Positions 23,038-34,687 of a stretch of 64,000 nucleotides of DNA are shown here, piece after piece; positions within the stretch are counted from its first letter, which is position 1; each line of letters opens with the position of its first letter. This stretch comes from Chloranthus sessilifolius (taxonomy: Eukaryota > Streptophyta > Magnoliopsida > Chloranthales > Chloranthaceae): the NCBI GenBank assembly GCA_021018995.1, contig CM037592.1, forward strand, positions 75,023,301 to 75,087,300, in the 5' to 3' direction. The notes beneath the pieces are model-generated. The model ran no database searches. It was not told the origin of the DNA and saw only the letters and a program-made list of their open reading frames with translations. A program made the position numbers and the translations under genes.

Positions 23038-25118
23038 CACCCCTAAACCTAATCTTTGCTAGTCCCTGAGCAAAGGAGAAATTAAAATAACTAATTGAAG
23101 AATTTAAATGCCACTTCTGTAGGGAACACAGATCCATTTAGCTTATGCATCAAGCCTTTTAAACCCCTAGGTGATCCCTAGTGGAGGAGTGAAGTCTCCA
23201 GAGGGTTTTCAATGAAGATACCCATAAACTTCTCAATAAAACAGTTAGCAAAAGTGCAATATTATCAAGTCAGCTATCAAGAAACAGAGCATCAGTTCAC
23301 CTTTAATTCAATAGAAAAAATGTGAGGAATTTGAACATATGATATGCACAGACATTTAATCACTACAACTTTTACATAGATGCACATCATTTCCAATTAG
23401 CTCACAACAAGGAAAAACATCACATGTAAGTCAGTACTGAGCTCATCATTAATTCAAAAATTAGGTTATAGGTCATGCCCAATACACTCAACATCAAACC
23501 CAATGCTCACCAGGGCAGGCTCCCACATGGAACTTTAAGGGTTTCCATTTTCTCTGAAGCTCAAGAGCAGTTACAGGCCCCAAATGGGTCTATAAGCATT
23601 AGCATAGGCAAAGCATATAAGTTCTGGCATCATTGGCTAATCCTCACCTTAGATTGGACAACTCTTTGTCTCTGCATGACAGCTCATTCAACTTTGGATC
23701 ACAGGGTCTTTTGGCTGGGTTGTAATGTGGCTTATGGGATAGGTTATAAAGAATGGAAGGTTAAAAAAGGATTCAAAATTGAGAAATCAGTAGGTGAAGG
23801 AGGTGATTCATGACTTCACCTTCTTAGTTCAACACCTTTCATTTTCTTTAAAATTCTTCAGACTTAAAGTGGCCAGCTTCTCCTCTTGTTTTCAATTTTT
23901 CCAATGAACTTTTCCTCTTGACCCCTCTCTTGTTCCTCTTCATTATTGTTTTTCTTTCTTTTTGATGTATTTTTCTTTTTATTTTATTTTTGAATTACCA
24001 CCTCTCTCTCAGCTGCTATACTACTAAGCTTTAGGTATCTCTTCTCCATTCACCCAATGTTGACCCTATCTTGTCCATCTTTAGCTCCTTCACCTTTACC
24101 TTCTGAATTCTCAGAGTGAGGGTAGGTTTGAATCGGGTCCAGAGGTTCAGGAATAAGTACTCAAGTATATTTTGAAGAAAAATTGAAATTAAGGCTCAAA
24201 AGGTGTGTCCACAAGGGCTGTTGATTAGGGTTTGGTCTGTTTAAGCTTAATCTGTCCAAGAGAAGGCCTTGATCCTTTCCTAGGTGTCATGAGTGCTATC
24301 GGTTGTTTCAACTTAGAGGTGCCTAACTTTTAGTGAGGGCATTGACTCAGCCAGTCCTTAGAGCTGAAAGAATTGCCTCAGTCATTCCTCAAAGGAAGGA
24401 AAAACTTTTGTAGGCCCAAATCTCACTAGTTATGGTCTTCCATTAAACTCTTAGGCATGTCCTTACCTTTTTCTTTCTTTAATGATTCACTAAGTACTAA
24501 TATAAGTGAGTTTTTTTGGTGTTCACATCATGGAAATGCCAAGATTTAAAAGCTTATAATGCCTAAAGGTCTACAAAATTTTTAAAATTTTAAATTTCTC
24601 ATTTTTTATGATTCTTAAGTGAACATGGCTCCATTTCTATCTTACTCACTTTATTTCTGCTACACTTAGGTTAACTATTTCATTGGCAGGTCGTGCCACA
24701 CCCCCAAACTTATGAGGAGCAGTGTCCTCACTGTTTCAAAGGTAGATGTGGATGTGCAGCAAGCCCAAGACAGAGATATTAAAAGAAAAGAAACAGCAGG
24801 AAAGAAAACAATAGGAAAGAAAACACACAACACAAAACAAACAACACATAAATAAAGAAAAATAAAGAAAGACAGTGAACAAATCAAAATATAACAAAAG
24901 GAAGTTTCTATTAAGATGCAAATTGATTACCACAAGGTGTTACAAAGAGATCCTTACTATGTACATAAAAAGTATAAACTCCAGAACAATCTAGACACAC
25001 ATTAGCAAAACATCCTTTCAAAAATAAAAAGTATCATCCTCCTCGCTCCGGGATATCCTCAACGTGCTGCTTGTGGAAGAGGAACTGCAAGCCAAGAGAG
25101 GGGGAGGGAGAACAGGGA
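23038..25118 (-). other. PPT and 3' UTR of element C
   Basis: Minus strand has TTAGGTTTAGGGGTG directly before the LTR. The pre-PPT block with SL2 at 23131-23151 (one mismatch) is shared with A and F. SL1 with compensated stem CAGTG/CACTG lies at 24720-24733, next to AAGTTTGGGGGTG. The rest is AT-rich and non-coding. Confidence 0.7.
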
Positions 25119-25367
25119 TCAAGGAGAAGGAGGTTGAGCAGGTGGCGGAGGGATTGAAGGGAATGGGAGAGAAGATATAGGTGGTTCTATCTTCTGTTTC
25201 TTCTCCTTTCGCTTGTTCTTTTTCTTTTCCTCCTTGGCCAAGATTCTTTGGACCTCCTCGTATTCATCCCATAATAATTGTAATGGGCCAGGTTCTGGTG
25301 GTGGCAGTGGAACCCCCCAAACTGGTTCAAATTTGATTGAAAACTCAAAGGGTTTGTCACTCGCCAT
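25119..25367 (-). CDS. Truncated ORF3 of element C (82 codons)
   Basis: Starts MASDKPFEFSIKFEP and contains a Lys/Glu-rich helix (AKEEKKKNKRKEKKQK), then a Pro-rich tail. It is in the same slot as the longer ORF3 of A but has a different start and lacks the central region. Upstream come a CGCG array (about 25695-26060) and a TATA-like TTTAAATAAAAGG (about 25432-25444). Function is unknown. The basic cluster could act as a nuclear signal. Confidence 0.45.
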   Translation of the reverse strand: MASDKPFEFSIKFEPVWGVPLPPPEPGPLQLLWDEYEEVQRILAKEEKKKNKRKEKKQKIEPPISSLPFPSIPPPPAQPPSP

Positions 25368-25431
25368 TGGTTTTATAGGGACGAACTGCGGAGGTTAAAG
25401 GAGAATAAATGTGAAGAAGACGAACTACCCT

Positions 25432-26060
25432 TTTATTTAAAGTACTTGGGCAGTGGAATATGAATTGGCATATTAAATTTCGCCTCTTCCCAAGCTTAAT
25501 TATCATAAAGAAATATAAGAAGGATAGTTGGCAATAAATTGTGATTATTATTGGGAATGGTAAATCGCACAATTCTTTATGGGAATGAAATTGTATAGTA
25601 AATGTTGCTCTACTTTTAGCATTGAGAGTTAAAGCAGAGGGATAGGAAATGAAGAAATCGAAGAAATCGATTAATGTTAAAAAGGGCCAATCCCGTGCTT
25701 CGCGCAGCTATCCACAGGGGCTCGCGGAGTAGATTTTGCATGCAGTACAGATGTAAATTTGCGAGAAGGATAATCATGCAGAAGAACGTAGCTCCGTTAA
25801 AATAGAACCAGATGCTTTATGTGCTTCGTGAAGTTACTTCATGGAGTTGACGTTGGGACTAAGTGTGCAAAGCCATTTCACATTTCTCATACTGCTTAAC
25901 TGGTTATCTCCACGAATAACAACCATTTTGGAGTTTCCAAGACCTCGCACAATAAAATATATTGAATTCTTCATTTCGCGCCCTCAAGACTCTGCGAGAA
26001 AACCTTGAAATGGCTCACAATTGTGAAAATTAGGCCATTTAACCCCGCGAGAAAGCAACA
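25432..26060 (-). promoter_or_regulatory. Internal CGCG array and TATA-like box upstream of ORF3 (element C)
   Basis: Reading the minus strand, CGCG words (GCGCAG, CTCGCGGAG, CTCGCGGGG) cluster at 26060-25695. A TAAATAAAAGG box follows near 25440, and the ORF3 ATG is at 25367. This is the same layout as in A (395-1165) and I (56205-56690). Confidence 0.45.
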
Positions 26061-26302
26061 CCTAACCCCTTTTCTCAATTTGTGCCCTGGCCTGTGCATG
26101 TATAGTGTCATGCACCCATTCAGTGGCCATTAGCACAACCCTTTTACATGTGCTCCATTCTCTAATGAAACTATCCTCCCCCATACCAGCTCATGCATAT
26201 CAAAAATTTAGAACGATAAAAGATTTTTATGGAAGCAAATTCTTGAGAATTACAGTGCCAGAACTTCAATCACCTAACAGCAATAGGCATGCATCTCTCA
26301 TG

Positions 26303-27426
26303 CTAATGACAGATATGAAAACAAAAAAACAAATCTCCCTGAAGAAAAATAAAGGATATATTCTTAGGCAATTTCCTATGAGCACCAGCAGAAGTTAGGT
26401 CCAAATTCATTACTTTGATAGCCCAATAGAATTTGTGCTCTAACTCCACTGGTAGGTGGCAGGTCTTGCCATATAGCAGCCTAAATGGAGACATGCCAAT
26501 AGGGGTCTTGTAGGCAGTCCTATAAGCCCACAAAGCATCATTCAGTTTTTGTGCCCAATCCTTTCTATTAGCCCTCACAGTCATCTCCAGAATATGCTTA
26601 ATCTCCCTATTGAAAATTTCAACTTGCCCACTGGTCTGTGGGTGATAGGGAGTTGCAATTCTATGTGTAACAGAATACTTTTTGAGCAGGTTCTCAAAAG
26701 GTCTGTTATAGAAATGGCTCCCCCTATCATTGATGATAACTCTAGGGATGCTAAATCTTGAGAAAATATTGTCCTTCAAGAATTTAAGGATAACAGTGTA
26801 GTCATTGGTCCTTATGGCATTGGCTTCCACCCATTTGGACACTTAGTCCACTACCACAAGTATGAAATTCAATCTGATAGATGTAGGAAAGGGACCCATA
26901 AAATCAATGCCCAAATGTCAAAAAGTTCTATTACTAGGATGGGCTGCAATGGCATGGAATCTCTCTTGGAAATACCTTCCATCCTTTGACATCTCTCACG
27001 GGCCTTGTAATGTAAGTAGGCATCTCTGAACAAAGAAGGCCAATACAAGCCACATTGGAGCACTTTTGCTGTAGTCTTTTTACCACTGAAATGACCTCCA
27101 TAGGCTTGCTCATGGCACATTGAAAGAATATTGTGAAAGTCACTTGCAGGCACACATCTCCTAATAACCTGGTCTGTACAATGCTTGTATAGGCATGGAT
27201 CCTCTCACAGAAAATGCTCAACCTGAGAGAAGAACAGGTCTTTGTCTATCTTAGAGCAGTGTGGAAGGATCCTACCAGCAGCAAGAAAGTTAACAATGTG
27301 TGCAAACCAGGGCACACTAGACTGCAAAGCAAAAAGCTGCTCATTAGGGAACAACTCATTAACAGGTGTTACTGCACATTCTTTCAAAATAATTCTAGAG
27401 AGGTAGTCAGCCACCACATTCTCCAC
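26303..27426 (-). pseudogene. Integrase region of element C pol
   Basis: Follows RNase H on the minus strand. The N-terminal zinc-binding region CHEQAYGGHFSG..KARERCQR keeps the His pair, but the first Cys of the CxxC pair is Arg. The core domain (26842-26303) keeps [16 protein letters not shown] (second catalytic Asp), then [18 protein letters not shown] (catalytic Glu), then [19 protein letters not shown]. In-frame stops and frame changes interrupt it near 26860-26900. Integrase would insert the cDNA; this copy cannot. Confidence 0.85.
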
Positions 27427-28975
27427 TCCCTTCTTGTCTTTGATCTCAATATCAAACTCCTGTAAGAGGAGGATCTATCTGATCAACCTTGGCTTTAGAT
27501 TCTTCTTAGCCAATAGGTATTTCAGGGCTGAGTGATCTGTAAAAACTATAATATTAGACCCCAACAAGTAGGGTCTGAACTAGTGCACAACAAACACTAT
27601 AGCAAGCAGCTCCTTCTCAGTTGTGGTGTAATAAAGCTAAGCTTCAACTAGTGTTTTGTTGGCATAATAGATCACTGCAGGTAGCTTATCTTTCTACTGC
27701 CCTAAGATAGCACCTATGGCCAAGTCTGATGCATCACACATCAGCTCCAAGGGGAGTGAGTAATTTGGGGACTGGATTACAGGGGCAGTTGTAAGGCACT
27801 CTTTTAAGGTCTCAAAGGCCTTAAGGCACTCAACAGAAAAAAAGGTAAATGGCACATCCTGGCAAAGCAAGTGGCATAATGGTTTGGCAATCTTGCGGAA
27901 GTCTTTGATGAACCTCCTGTAAAATCCAACATGTCCTAAAAATGATCTGATTTGCTTGACAGTCTTGGGTGGGGGCAGATGTGAAATCAAGTCTACTTTA
28001 GCCTTGTCATCCTTAATTCCCTTGTGAGAGACCACATGGCCTAGTACAATCCCTTGTGTCACCATAAAGTGACTCTTTTCCTAGCTTAGGACCAAATTCG
28101 TCTCCTCACATCTTTGTAAAACCATATCAAGGTGTCTCAGACACTGGCTAAAGCTGTCCCCATACACTGAAAAATCATCCATAAAGATTTCTAAGAATTT
28201 GTCAATCATATCAGAAAAAATTATGTACATGCACCTTTGAAAAGTGGTTGGGGCATTGCACAGTCCGAAAGGCATCCTTCTGTAAGCAAAGGTGCCAAAG
28301 GGAAATGTGAAAGTAGTTTTCTCCTAATCTTGAGGATCCATAGGGATTTGGTTATACCCTGAGTATCCATCAAGGAAATAGTAAAATGCCTTCCCAGCCA
28401 ACTTATCTAGAATTTGGTCAATAAAAGGGAGGGGGAAATGATCCTTTCTAGTTTTGGAGTTGAGTTTTCGATAGTCAATGCAAACCCTCCAGCCAGTGGT
28501 CTCTCTGGCTAGAATCAACTCCCTAGAATCCATAGTGATAACTGTGATCCCTGAGTTTTTAGGTACCACCTGGATAGGTGACACCCATTCAGAATAAAAA
28601 ATGGGATAAATCACCCCTGCATCCAATAATTTCACTATTTCCTTGAGAACCAACTCCTGCATGTGAGGATTTAATTTCCTCTGCATCTCCCTTCAGGGTT
28701 CGGCGCCCTCATCCAGATAAATTCTGTGTATGCAAACTGAGGCATCAATGCCTCCAGGGTCAGCTATTGTCCACCTAATTGCTTTCTTATACTTCTTGAG
28801 AACATTCAGTAATTCCTCCTCCTACTCACTAGTGAGAGAGGAGGAGATAGTCATGGGAAGCGTGTTGTCCTGCCCCAAGAAGGCATATTTTAATGTGGCT
28901 GGGAGCTGCTTCAGCTCCAACTCAGGGGGACTTTCAATTGAAGGCAACATAGGTGCCTTAGTAGTTTGAGAAAGG
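27427..28975 (-). pseudogene. Reverse transcriptase and RNase H of element C pol
   Basis: Minus strand. The linker LELKQLPATLKYAFLG leads into the RT: VVPKN, WRVCIDYRKLN, FPLPFIDQIL, FLDGYSGYNQIPM, MPFGLCNAPTTFQRCM and the catalytic FMDDFSVYGD (28200-28170 region). A connection with LGHVVSHKGI..FLGHVGFYRRFIKDF follows. RNase H has ELMCDASDLAIGAILGQ (catalytic Asp), then VENVVADYLSRI. Stops fall at PQD*EKTTF (near 28323), VLS*EKSHF (near 28081) and LGQ*K (near 27694). In each case the family has Gln, Trp or Arg, so one C:G to T:A change explains it. Confidence 0.9.
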
Positions 28976-29175
28976 GGCAATAATATATTATTTCAATTGG
29001 AATGCTGCTCAAGGCCCAGAGAAGACTCTGTTATGGTATTGTCTTTTGTCGTGAAAACTTGGGCCTTCTTCTTAAACAAACTCTAAATGTATGTAAGGTC
29101 ATCAGCAACATTATCCCAATCCAGTAGATTGGATAAATCCTCTTCCACTAAGCCATCTAATACATCTACTGCCCA

Positions 29176-29734
29176 TCAATCCTCAATGTCAGTATGAGGT
29201 ACTGTAGTAGCATGGTACACATTCAAATGGGCCTTCATATTCCCAAAAGTAACCTCCATTACCCCTGACTTGCATTGTATGCATGCATTTGCAGTAGCCA
29301 AGAATGGCCTGCCAAGGATAACAGGAATTGGGGTTTTACTTTTACAAGGGTCCATGTCCAAAACAAGGAAATCAGCTAGATAATAGAATTTGTCCACCCC
29401 CACATAGACATCCTCTACCACACCCACAGGTCTCCTCTCAGACCTGTCAGGAAGTTTTAGTACAACTGAGGTAGGTTTAAGCTCCCCCAAACTTAGCTCC
29501 TCATACACTAAATAAGGAAGCAAGTTCACACTGGCCGCTAAGTCCAAGAGGGCTTTTCCAATGGTGTGGTTCCCAATTATGCAGGGGATAGTAGGTACCC
29601 CTGGGTTTTGTAATTTTTCTGGTGTGGTAATAGATAGGACTGACTCAATATGCTCAACAGTAAAAACTCTTTTAGACAACTGCACCTTTGCTTTCCTCCT
29701 TTGTGTGTAGACATCCTTCAAAAACTTAGCATAG
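29176..29734 (-). pseudogene. Aspartic protease of element C (first copy of a duplicated segment)
   Basis: Minus-strand frame of 187 codons. The active-site region reads KALLDLAASVN where the family has DLGAS, so the Gly after the catalytic Asp is Ala. Also seen: GELKPTSVVLKLPDRS, GVVEDVYVGVDKFYY, FLVLD and PVILGRPFLATANA. It would process Gag-Pol. A second copy of 29461-29734 follows at 29735-32500. Confidence 0.8.
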
Positions 29735-29826
29735 TACAACTGAGGTAGGTTTAAGCTCCCCCAAACCTAGCACCTCATACACTGAATAGGGAAGCAAGTT
29801 CATACTGGCCCCTAAGTCCAAGAGGG

Positions 29827-32314
29827 TGTTAAGACCTGAAAAGTACCATTTTTCACCCCTTAACTTAATCTCTGTTAGGCCCTTAATCATTTAATAAATG
29901 TGTTTTAAGTCTACTCTATAGGTAATAAGCAGCAGCTGCAAATAAACCCCTAACCATGCCAAGAAGCTCACTGTTGCCCCAAAACTACCTCAGCAGAATG
30001 AAAGATGAACCCAGACAGAGAGTTGGCTGAAGCATAAGCACATCAAAATAGAAATAAACCAAGAAGGATGCCTCGTGCAAATGTCGTAGGGTTCAATTGA
30101 ACCAGAGATAATGCCTTCGAGCAGTTGTCGCGGGCTTCTGGAGGAAGCGCAACAACTGGTCGTGCAGTCCTCACGCTGCTCTTACGTGGTTTGATGAGAG
30201 AAAGAAATGTAAATCAGTCTTCGCACAGTTCTCGCGAAGCTCAGCCATAAGTGAGTGAAGCATTTGCGCAGTCTCGCACAGCTCAAAAGAGGAGTCGTTA
30301 AGCTTCGTGTGGTTCACTCAGAAGTGAGAGCTCCAGGTATTCCTACGCGTAGCTGTCGCACAGTGGCCGCGAGATACAGACCTCCAGGGAAATGCTCGTG
30401 CGACCCAGAAACTCATGAACACTGCTTCTTCGTGTAGATCTGTCATGAGATTCACCAAGGGATGAACCGTTCGAGCAATCCCCACGCCATTCAAAGCTGA
30501 AAGAGCAATCTCGCGACAACCATTAGTATCCCGCGATGATAAAAATGTCAATCCTGCGACTGCATGAACTTCAAGTCAATTCAACCCCGCGACGCCAATT
30601 TCACCATGCGGAAGGATCTGAAATCTTTTCTACCCAGCGAGGATTGGGTTCTAAACTTCTCTCCACTTCTGTAAGGGCAATCTGCGGACTTCCAGCAATT
30701 AGGGCACGCACTCTAATGCTCTAATCTCTATGCACACGCCTCGAGGCATCCAAGGGACAGGAATGGGCTGCAATCACATTGATAAATTAGGGTTTTCATA
30801 ACCCTAATGGAGGGGAAGCCTACTGCTATATAAGCCTAAGCCTAGCTTAGGTTTAAGATATCTCCTTTGGGACTTAACTTCTGTGCTTCTTCTCGAAACC
30901 AACTGTAGAATTACAGTAGGCTAAGGTTAGGGTTTAGGAGTTTTTCTTTTTCCTTTTTCTTTCTCTCCATAGTCCAGCACTTGTTGGCTATGTCTTTTAT
31001 ATGATTATATGGTATAGATTGTAATGGAGTTTGGTAACAGGATTCATTGCATAAATGGGATGATGTTTTTATTATGAGTTGTTCTGTACAAGGCTGCTGC
31101 CTTGAGATCCTCCATTGCTATGTTGTATCGTAAGCAATGGAGGATTGTTTTTAAGGTTTTATTTAGATCCAAGTGACCTGTGTGTCCAAGGTAGGCACAT
31201 TGCAGGCCTTCCCCCACCACAGGATCCATTAAATCTGAATCCCCATGGGAGTTTGAGCTGGCAGCCTTGAGAAATGATGGTGATAGCAATGATCTTGTTC
31301 TGTCTTAGACCTCTGTGAGGAGGATAGCCTCTGTGGATAGTCTGTGACCATTCAAGTGGACAGGTTATAGCCCTAGGGTGAAGCCAATCCATGGACCTAA
31401 TACAGATTCTTCTTCTCTGCGCTTGTGCTTGTAGCCTTGTGAGAGATTGTGCACAAACAGACTCTCCTATATTTGTATAGATCCATCATCAGATTGCAGA
31501 TCTGATTTGGCTGCAGAGATTGTAGGCTTATGACTGGATCACTACAGTCTTACTAAAGCACTGAACAGCCATACTTGAAAGCTAGTACTCAAACTCTTGC
31601 TGGTCCTGTGTGTCCAGGCTTGTGCACTTTGTAGGCGTAGCCCCACACAGAGAAATTTAGAGGATGAGGTTCCTATGGATTCTTGAGCTTGTAGCCTGGA
31701 TGAAGTAGTGCCTACAAAGGTAAGCTTGTTCTGACCAATCTTTGGATTGTGGTTCCCCTATTGGATAGTCTATGACCATTCAAGTGGATAGGTTATAGCC
31801 ATAAGGGATTGGATCAAGGCACAGGGGCGAGTTGGATTCTTTCTCCTCTTTGGTGATAATGTAGCCATTGGATAGGATTTCTATAGCAACAGATCTAAGT
31901 CTCAGTTACAAGACTCATCGGATCTGTACCTAATAACATACTTCTCACTATTTTATATTTATTTTCTCACTCCACCATTCCTCTTAACCCTTTCTGTAAT
32001 CTAGACATTAAGTTGCCTTAGGATTTAGATTATAGTGACTTTAAATCCCCTTCCATTTAGGATTGCCAGATCTGTAGTAAGATCTGGAGAGCCTACTAAA
32101 GATAGCTCCCTAGGAGCTTTAGATCAACTTCCTTGTGGGACAAACTCTTACTTATCAAAACTTGCTACAACAGTCCCTATATCTTGCAGGACTGTGCATA
32201 TTTTAGGCTTGCTGCACTGTAATCCTCACTCTACCTTTCATTCATTTTCATTCACCCCATTCTTATCACTGTCTTCAATAAAGTTAGTAGCAAGCACTTA
32301 AAATAAGACCAACA
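29827..32314 (+). mobile_element. Solo LTR (Athila group, TGTTAAGACC subfamily) in element C
   Basis: Starts TGTTAAGACCTGAAAAG and ends ACCAACA. The flanks GAGGG (29822-29826) and AAGGG (32315-32319) form a 5-bp target duplication with one difference. It is homologous to LTR G and to the 5' LTR of I. It contains a CGCG array (about 30065-30600), TATATAAG (30827-30834) and the leader hairpin (30968-30992). No internal sequence is present, as expected after LTR-LTR recombination. Confidence 0.9.
30968..30992 (+). other. Leader hairpin in the solo LTR
   Basis: CATAG, bulge T, CCAGCA, loop CT, TGTTGG, CTATG: 11 pairs with one G-T pair. It lies about 140 bp downstream of the TATA box at 30827. 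Confidence 0.6.
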
Positions 32315-32500
32315 AAGGGCTTTTCCAATGGTGTGATTTCCACTTATGTAGGGGATAGTAGGTACCCCTAGGTCTTGTAATTTTTCTGCTGTGGTAATAG
32401 ACAGGACTGACTCAATATGCTCAACAGTAAAAACTCTTTTAGACAACTGCACCCTTGCTTTCCTCCTTTGTGTGCAGACGTCCTTCAAAAAGTTAGCATA

Positions 32501-34362
32501 AGCTGGGACTTATTTTATGGCACCAAGCAAGGGCAAATTGATCCTAACCTACTTTAAAGTCTCCAGCATTTCCTCCATTTGAGCATTCCCTTTATCAAGA
32601 GGGGCTGGGACGGCTAGTGCTTGAGGAAATGGCAGCTGTGGCACTGCTAGTGCCACTGCTGCATACCTATTAACATCATGGTCATATTTTTTCTTTTTCT
32701 TTTATCTTCATTTATTATTTGTGTTGGAGCTCAATATTAGCCCCATTATTTTGCCCTAACTGATCCACAACAGAGGGTAGAATCCTTGGCTCTTCAACAC
32801 TAATAATTCTTTTATTTTTATTTTCATTTTCCGTGACCTCCTTAGTTACCTTGCCCACACGATTATCAACCACTCTCCCACTCCTAAGGGTAGTGATAAC
32901 GTTAACATCCTTATTGGTAGAGGTTGCTTCTTCAATCATATACTTCCCTTTGGGGTTGCTCAAGGGCTGACTAAGCAATTTACCCTTCCCTCTTCTGTTC
33001 AAAGCATTGCCGATTTGACCAAGTTGATCCTTAATTTTCTCAATGCTTTACCTATGGGAGTTGATAGTCTGCACCAAGTTCCCCAAATTTTGTATTGAAG
33101 CTAACATCTGCTCTTAAAATGAAGAGGATCTGGACTGTTGTGGGGGCAAGGACAACTGGTTAGACTGTGGGGCAGGTAACAAAAAAATTTTCCTTGGTGG
33201 AAAACCTTGATTAAACTGGTGCTGGGGCCTGTAAGGAGCTACCGCTTGTTGCTGCTGGGGTTGATGATATGAATCTTGTCTCCACCTCAGGTATGGGTGG
33301 TTCCTCCAAGAATACCCAGCAGGCTGCTGCCCAAAAATTTGAGCAACATTGGCATGCTCCATAACAAAATAAAGAAACTGGTTGACAAATGGACAATCAT
33401 GAATAGAATGTGTGGGAGATTGGCATATCAGACATGCTTCCTCCACCTGTGCAACCATCCGAGGCTGCATCACATTCATTAATTTATCAAATTTTAAGGA
33501 CAAATTATCTACCTTCCTCTCCAAATCACCTCGTACCTTTACTTCATATATTCCACTTCTAGGGGTGGCCTCTTTCACCATCTTAGCTGGGGTCTGGCTA
33601 TCATTATGTGATAGAGTCTCCTCCTGTATGAAATTTTCCCCTATTATGTCAAACAGCTCCTAAGTTCCTCAGCTGTCTTGTGGAGGTAGCTACCACCACA
33701 GGAAGCATCTCCATATCCCTGCTCTTGGAATTAATTCCTTGGTAGAATACTTGCACTAGTTGCCACATTGGAATTTAGTGGTGGGGGCATTGTTTTAACA
33801 TCTCCTGAAATCTTTTCCAAGCCTCATAAAAATCTTTAGTTGAGGATAGAGTAAATGACGGAATACTTGTCCTCATCTAGCTAGTTGTGTTCATGGGAAA
33901 GAATTTGGCAAGGAATTTGATTTAAAAGTCACTCCATGACTGTATGCTATTGGCTGGGAGCTTTAATAGCCATGTGTTGGCTTTGTCCTTTAGTAAGAAA
34001 GGAAAAAGCTTGAGTTTAGTGGTCTCAGGTCCCAAACCAGCAATATTGAAAGTAGTGCAAAGTGCCAAAAATTAGTTGATATGCTTGTAGGGATCTTCTT
34101 TACTAAGCCCATGAAACGAAGGCAGCATATTAATGGTGGAGGTTTTAATTTCATAATTCCCCTCAACAGGCGAGAATTGAATGCAGAAGGGAGAGGTGTA
34201 CTCCCCAGGTGCATTGTACTCCATTAATGTTCTCTGCCTCTCAGCCATGATAGCTGGTTCAGTTTCAAAAGCAGGGCCCTGTGTGGGGTGTCTAGGTCTA
34301 AGGATCCTTTCAACCTCTAGATTTGGACGTTCTAACTCAGGGTTTAAGGACCTTCTGCCATG
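32501..34362 (-). pseudogene. gag of element C
   Basis: The minus-strand reading starts near GRRSLNPELERPNLEVER. It includes YEIKTSTINMLPSFHGLSKEDPYKHIN (broken here by a stop), the core LFPFLLKDKANTWL, and a CX2CX4HX4C zinc knuckle CLICQSPTHSIHDC (about 33440-33395). A Gln-rich stretch follows, then KGKLLSQPLSNPKGKYMI and TLRSGRVVDN. At least five stops or frame changes are visible. The gag of element I is closely similar. Confidence 0.8.
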
Positions 34363-34662
34363 CATATACACGCACTGACAAGCACACACAAAAGAATTTC
34401 AAACAAAAATTAACAACTACATAGATTTATACCAAACAAATAATAGGGAATTAAATATAAATGGACTGAGATTTAGGGGAAAGGAAGTGCAAACAGAGCT
34501 AGCTACACTCCAGCTGCAACTCTAGCTTTTTCCTTCTTCTGCTGTCCATTTATGCAAAATTCTAAAAAATATCAGTAGTACTTTATTCTAGATTAGGCAT
34601 AACTATAAAGAATTTGGAAGTCTAAATTATAGTACAATTCAGGTTTACTAAAAGGATCAATA

Positions 34663-34681
34663 TTCCCCGACAGCGACGCCA
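34663..34681 (-). other. Primer-binding site of element C
   Basis: Minus strand has AGTTTT then TGGCGTCGCTGTCGGGGA after the LTR end at 34688. It matches the Athila site TGGCGCCGTTGCCGGGGA apart from transitions, several of them at CpG. Confidence 0.75.
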
Positions 34682-34687
34682 AAAACT

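Larger units (their letters stand above)
29735..32500 (-). repeat. Second copy of a 274-bp protease segment, split by the solo LTR
   Basis: 29735-29826 plus 32320-32500 repeats 29461-29734 in tandem. Over the right-hand part there are about 12 differences in 185 bp (roughly 6%). The copies encode the same protease stretch (FTVEHIESVLSITT..GKAL), so the reading was duplicated within the gene. Confidence 0.8.
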
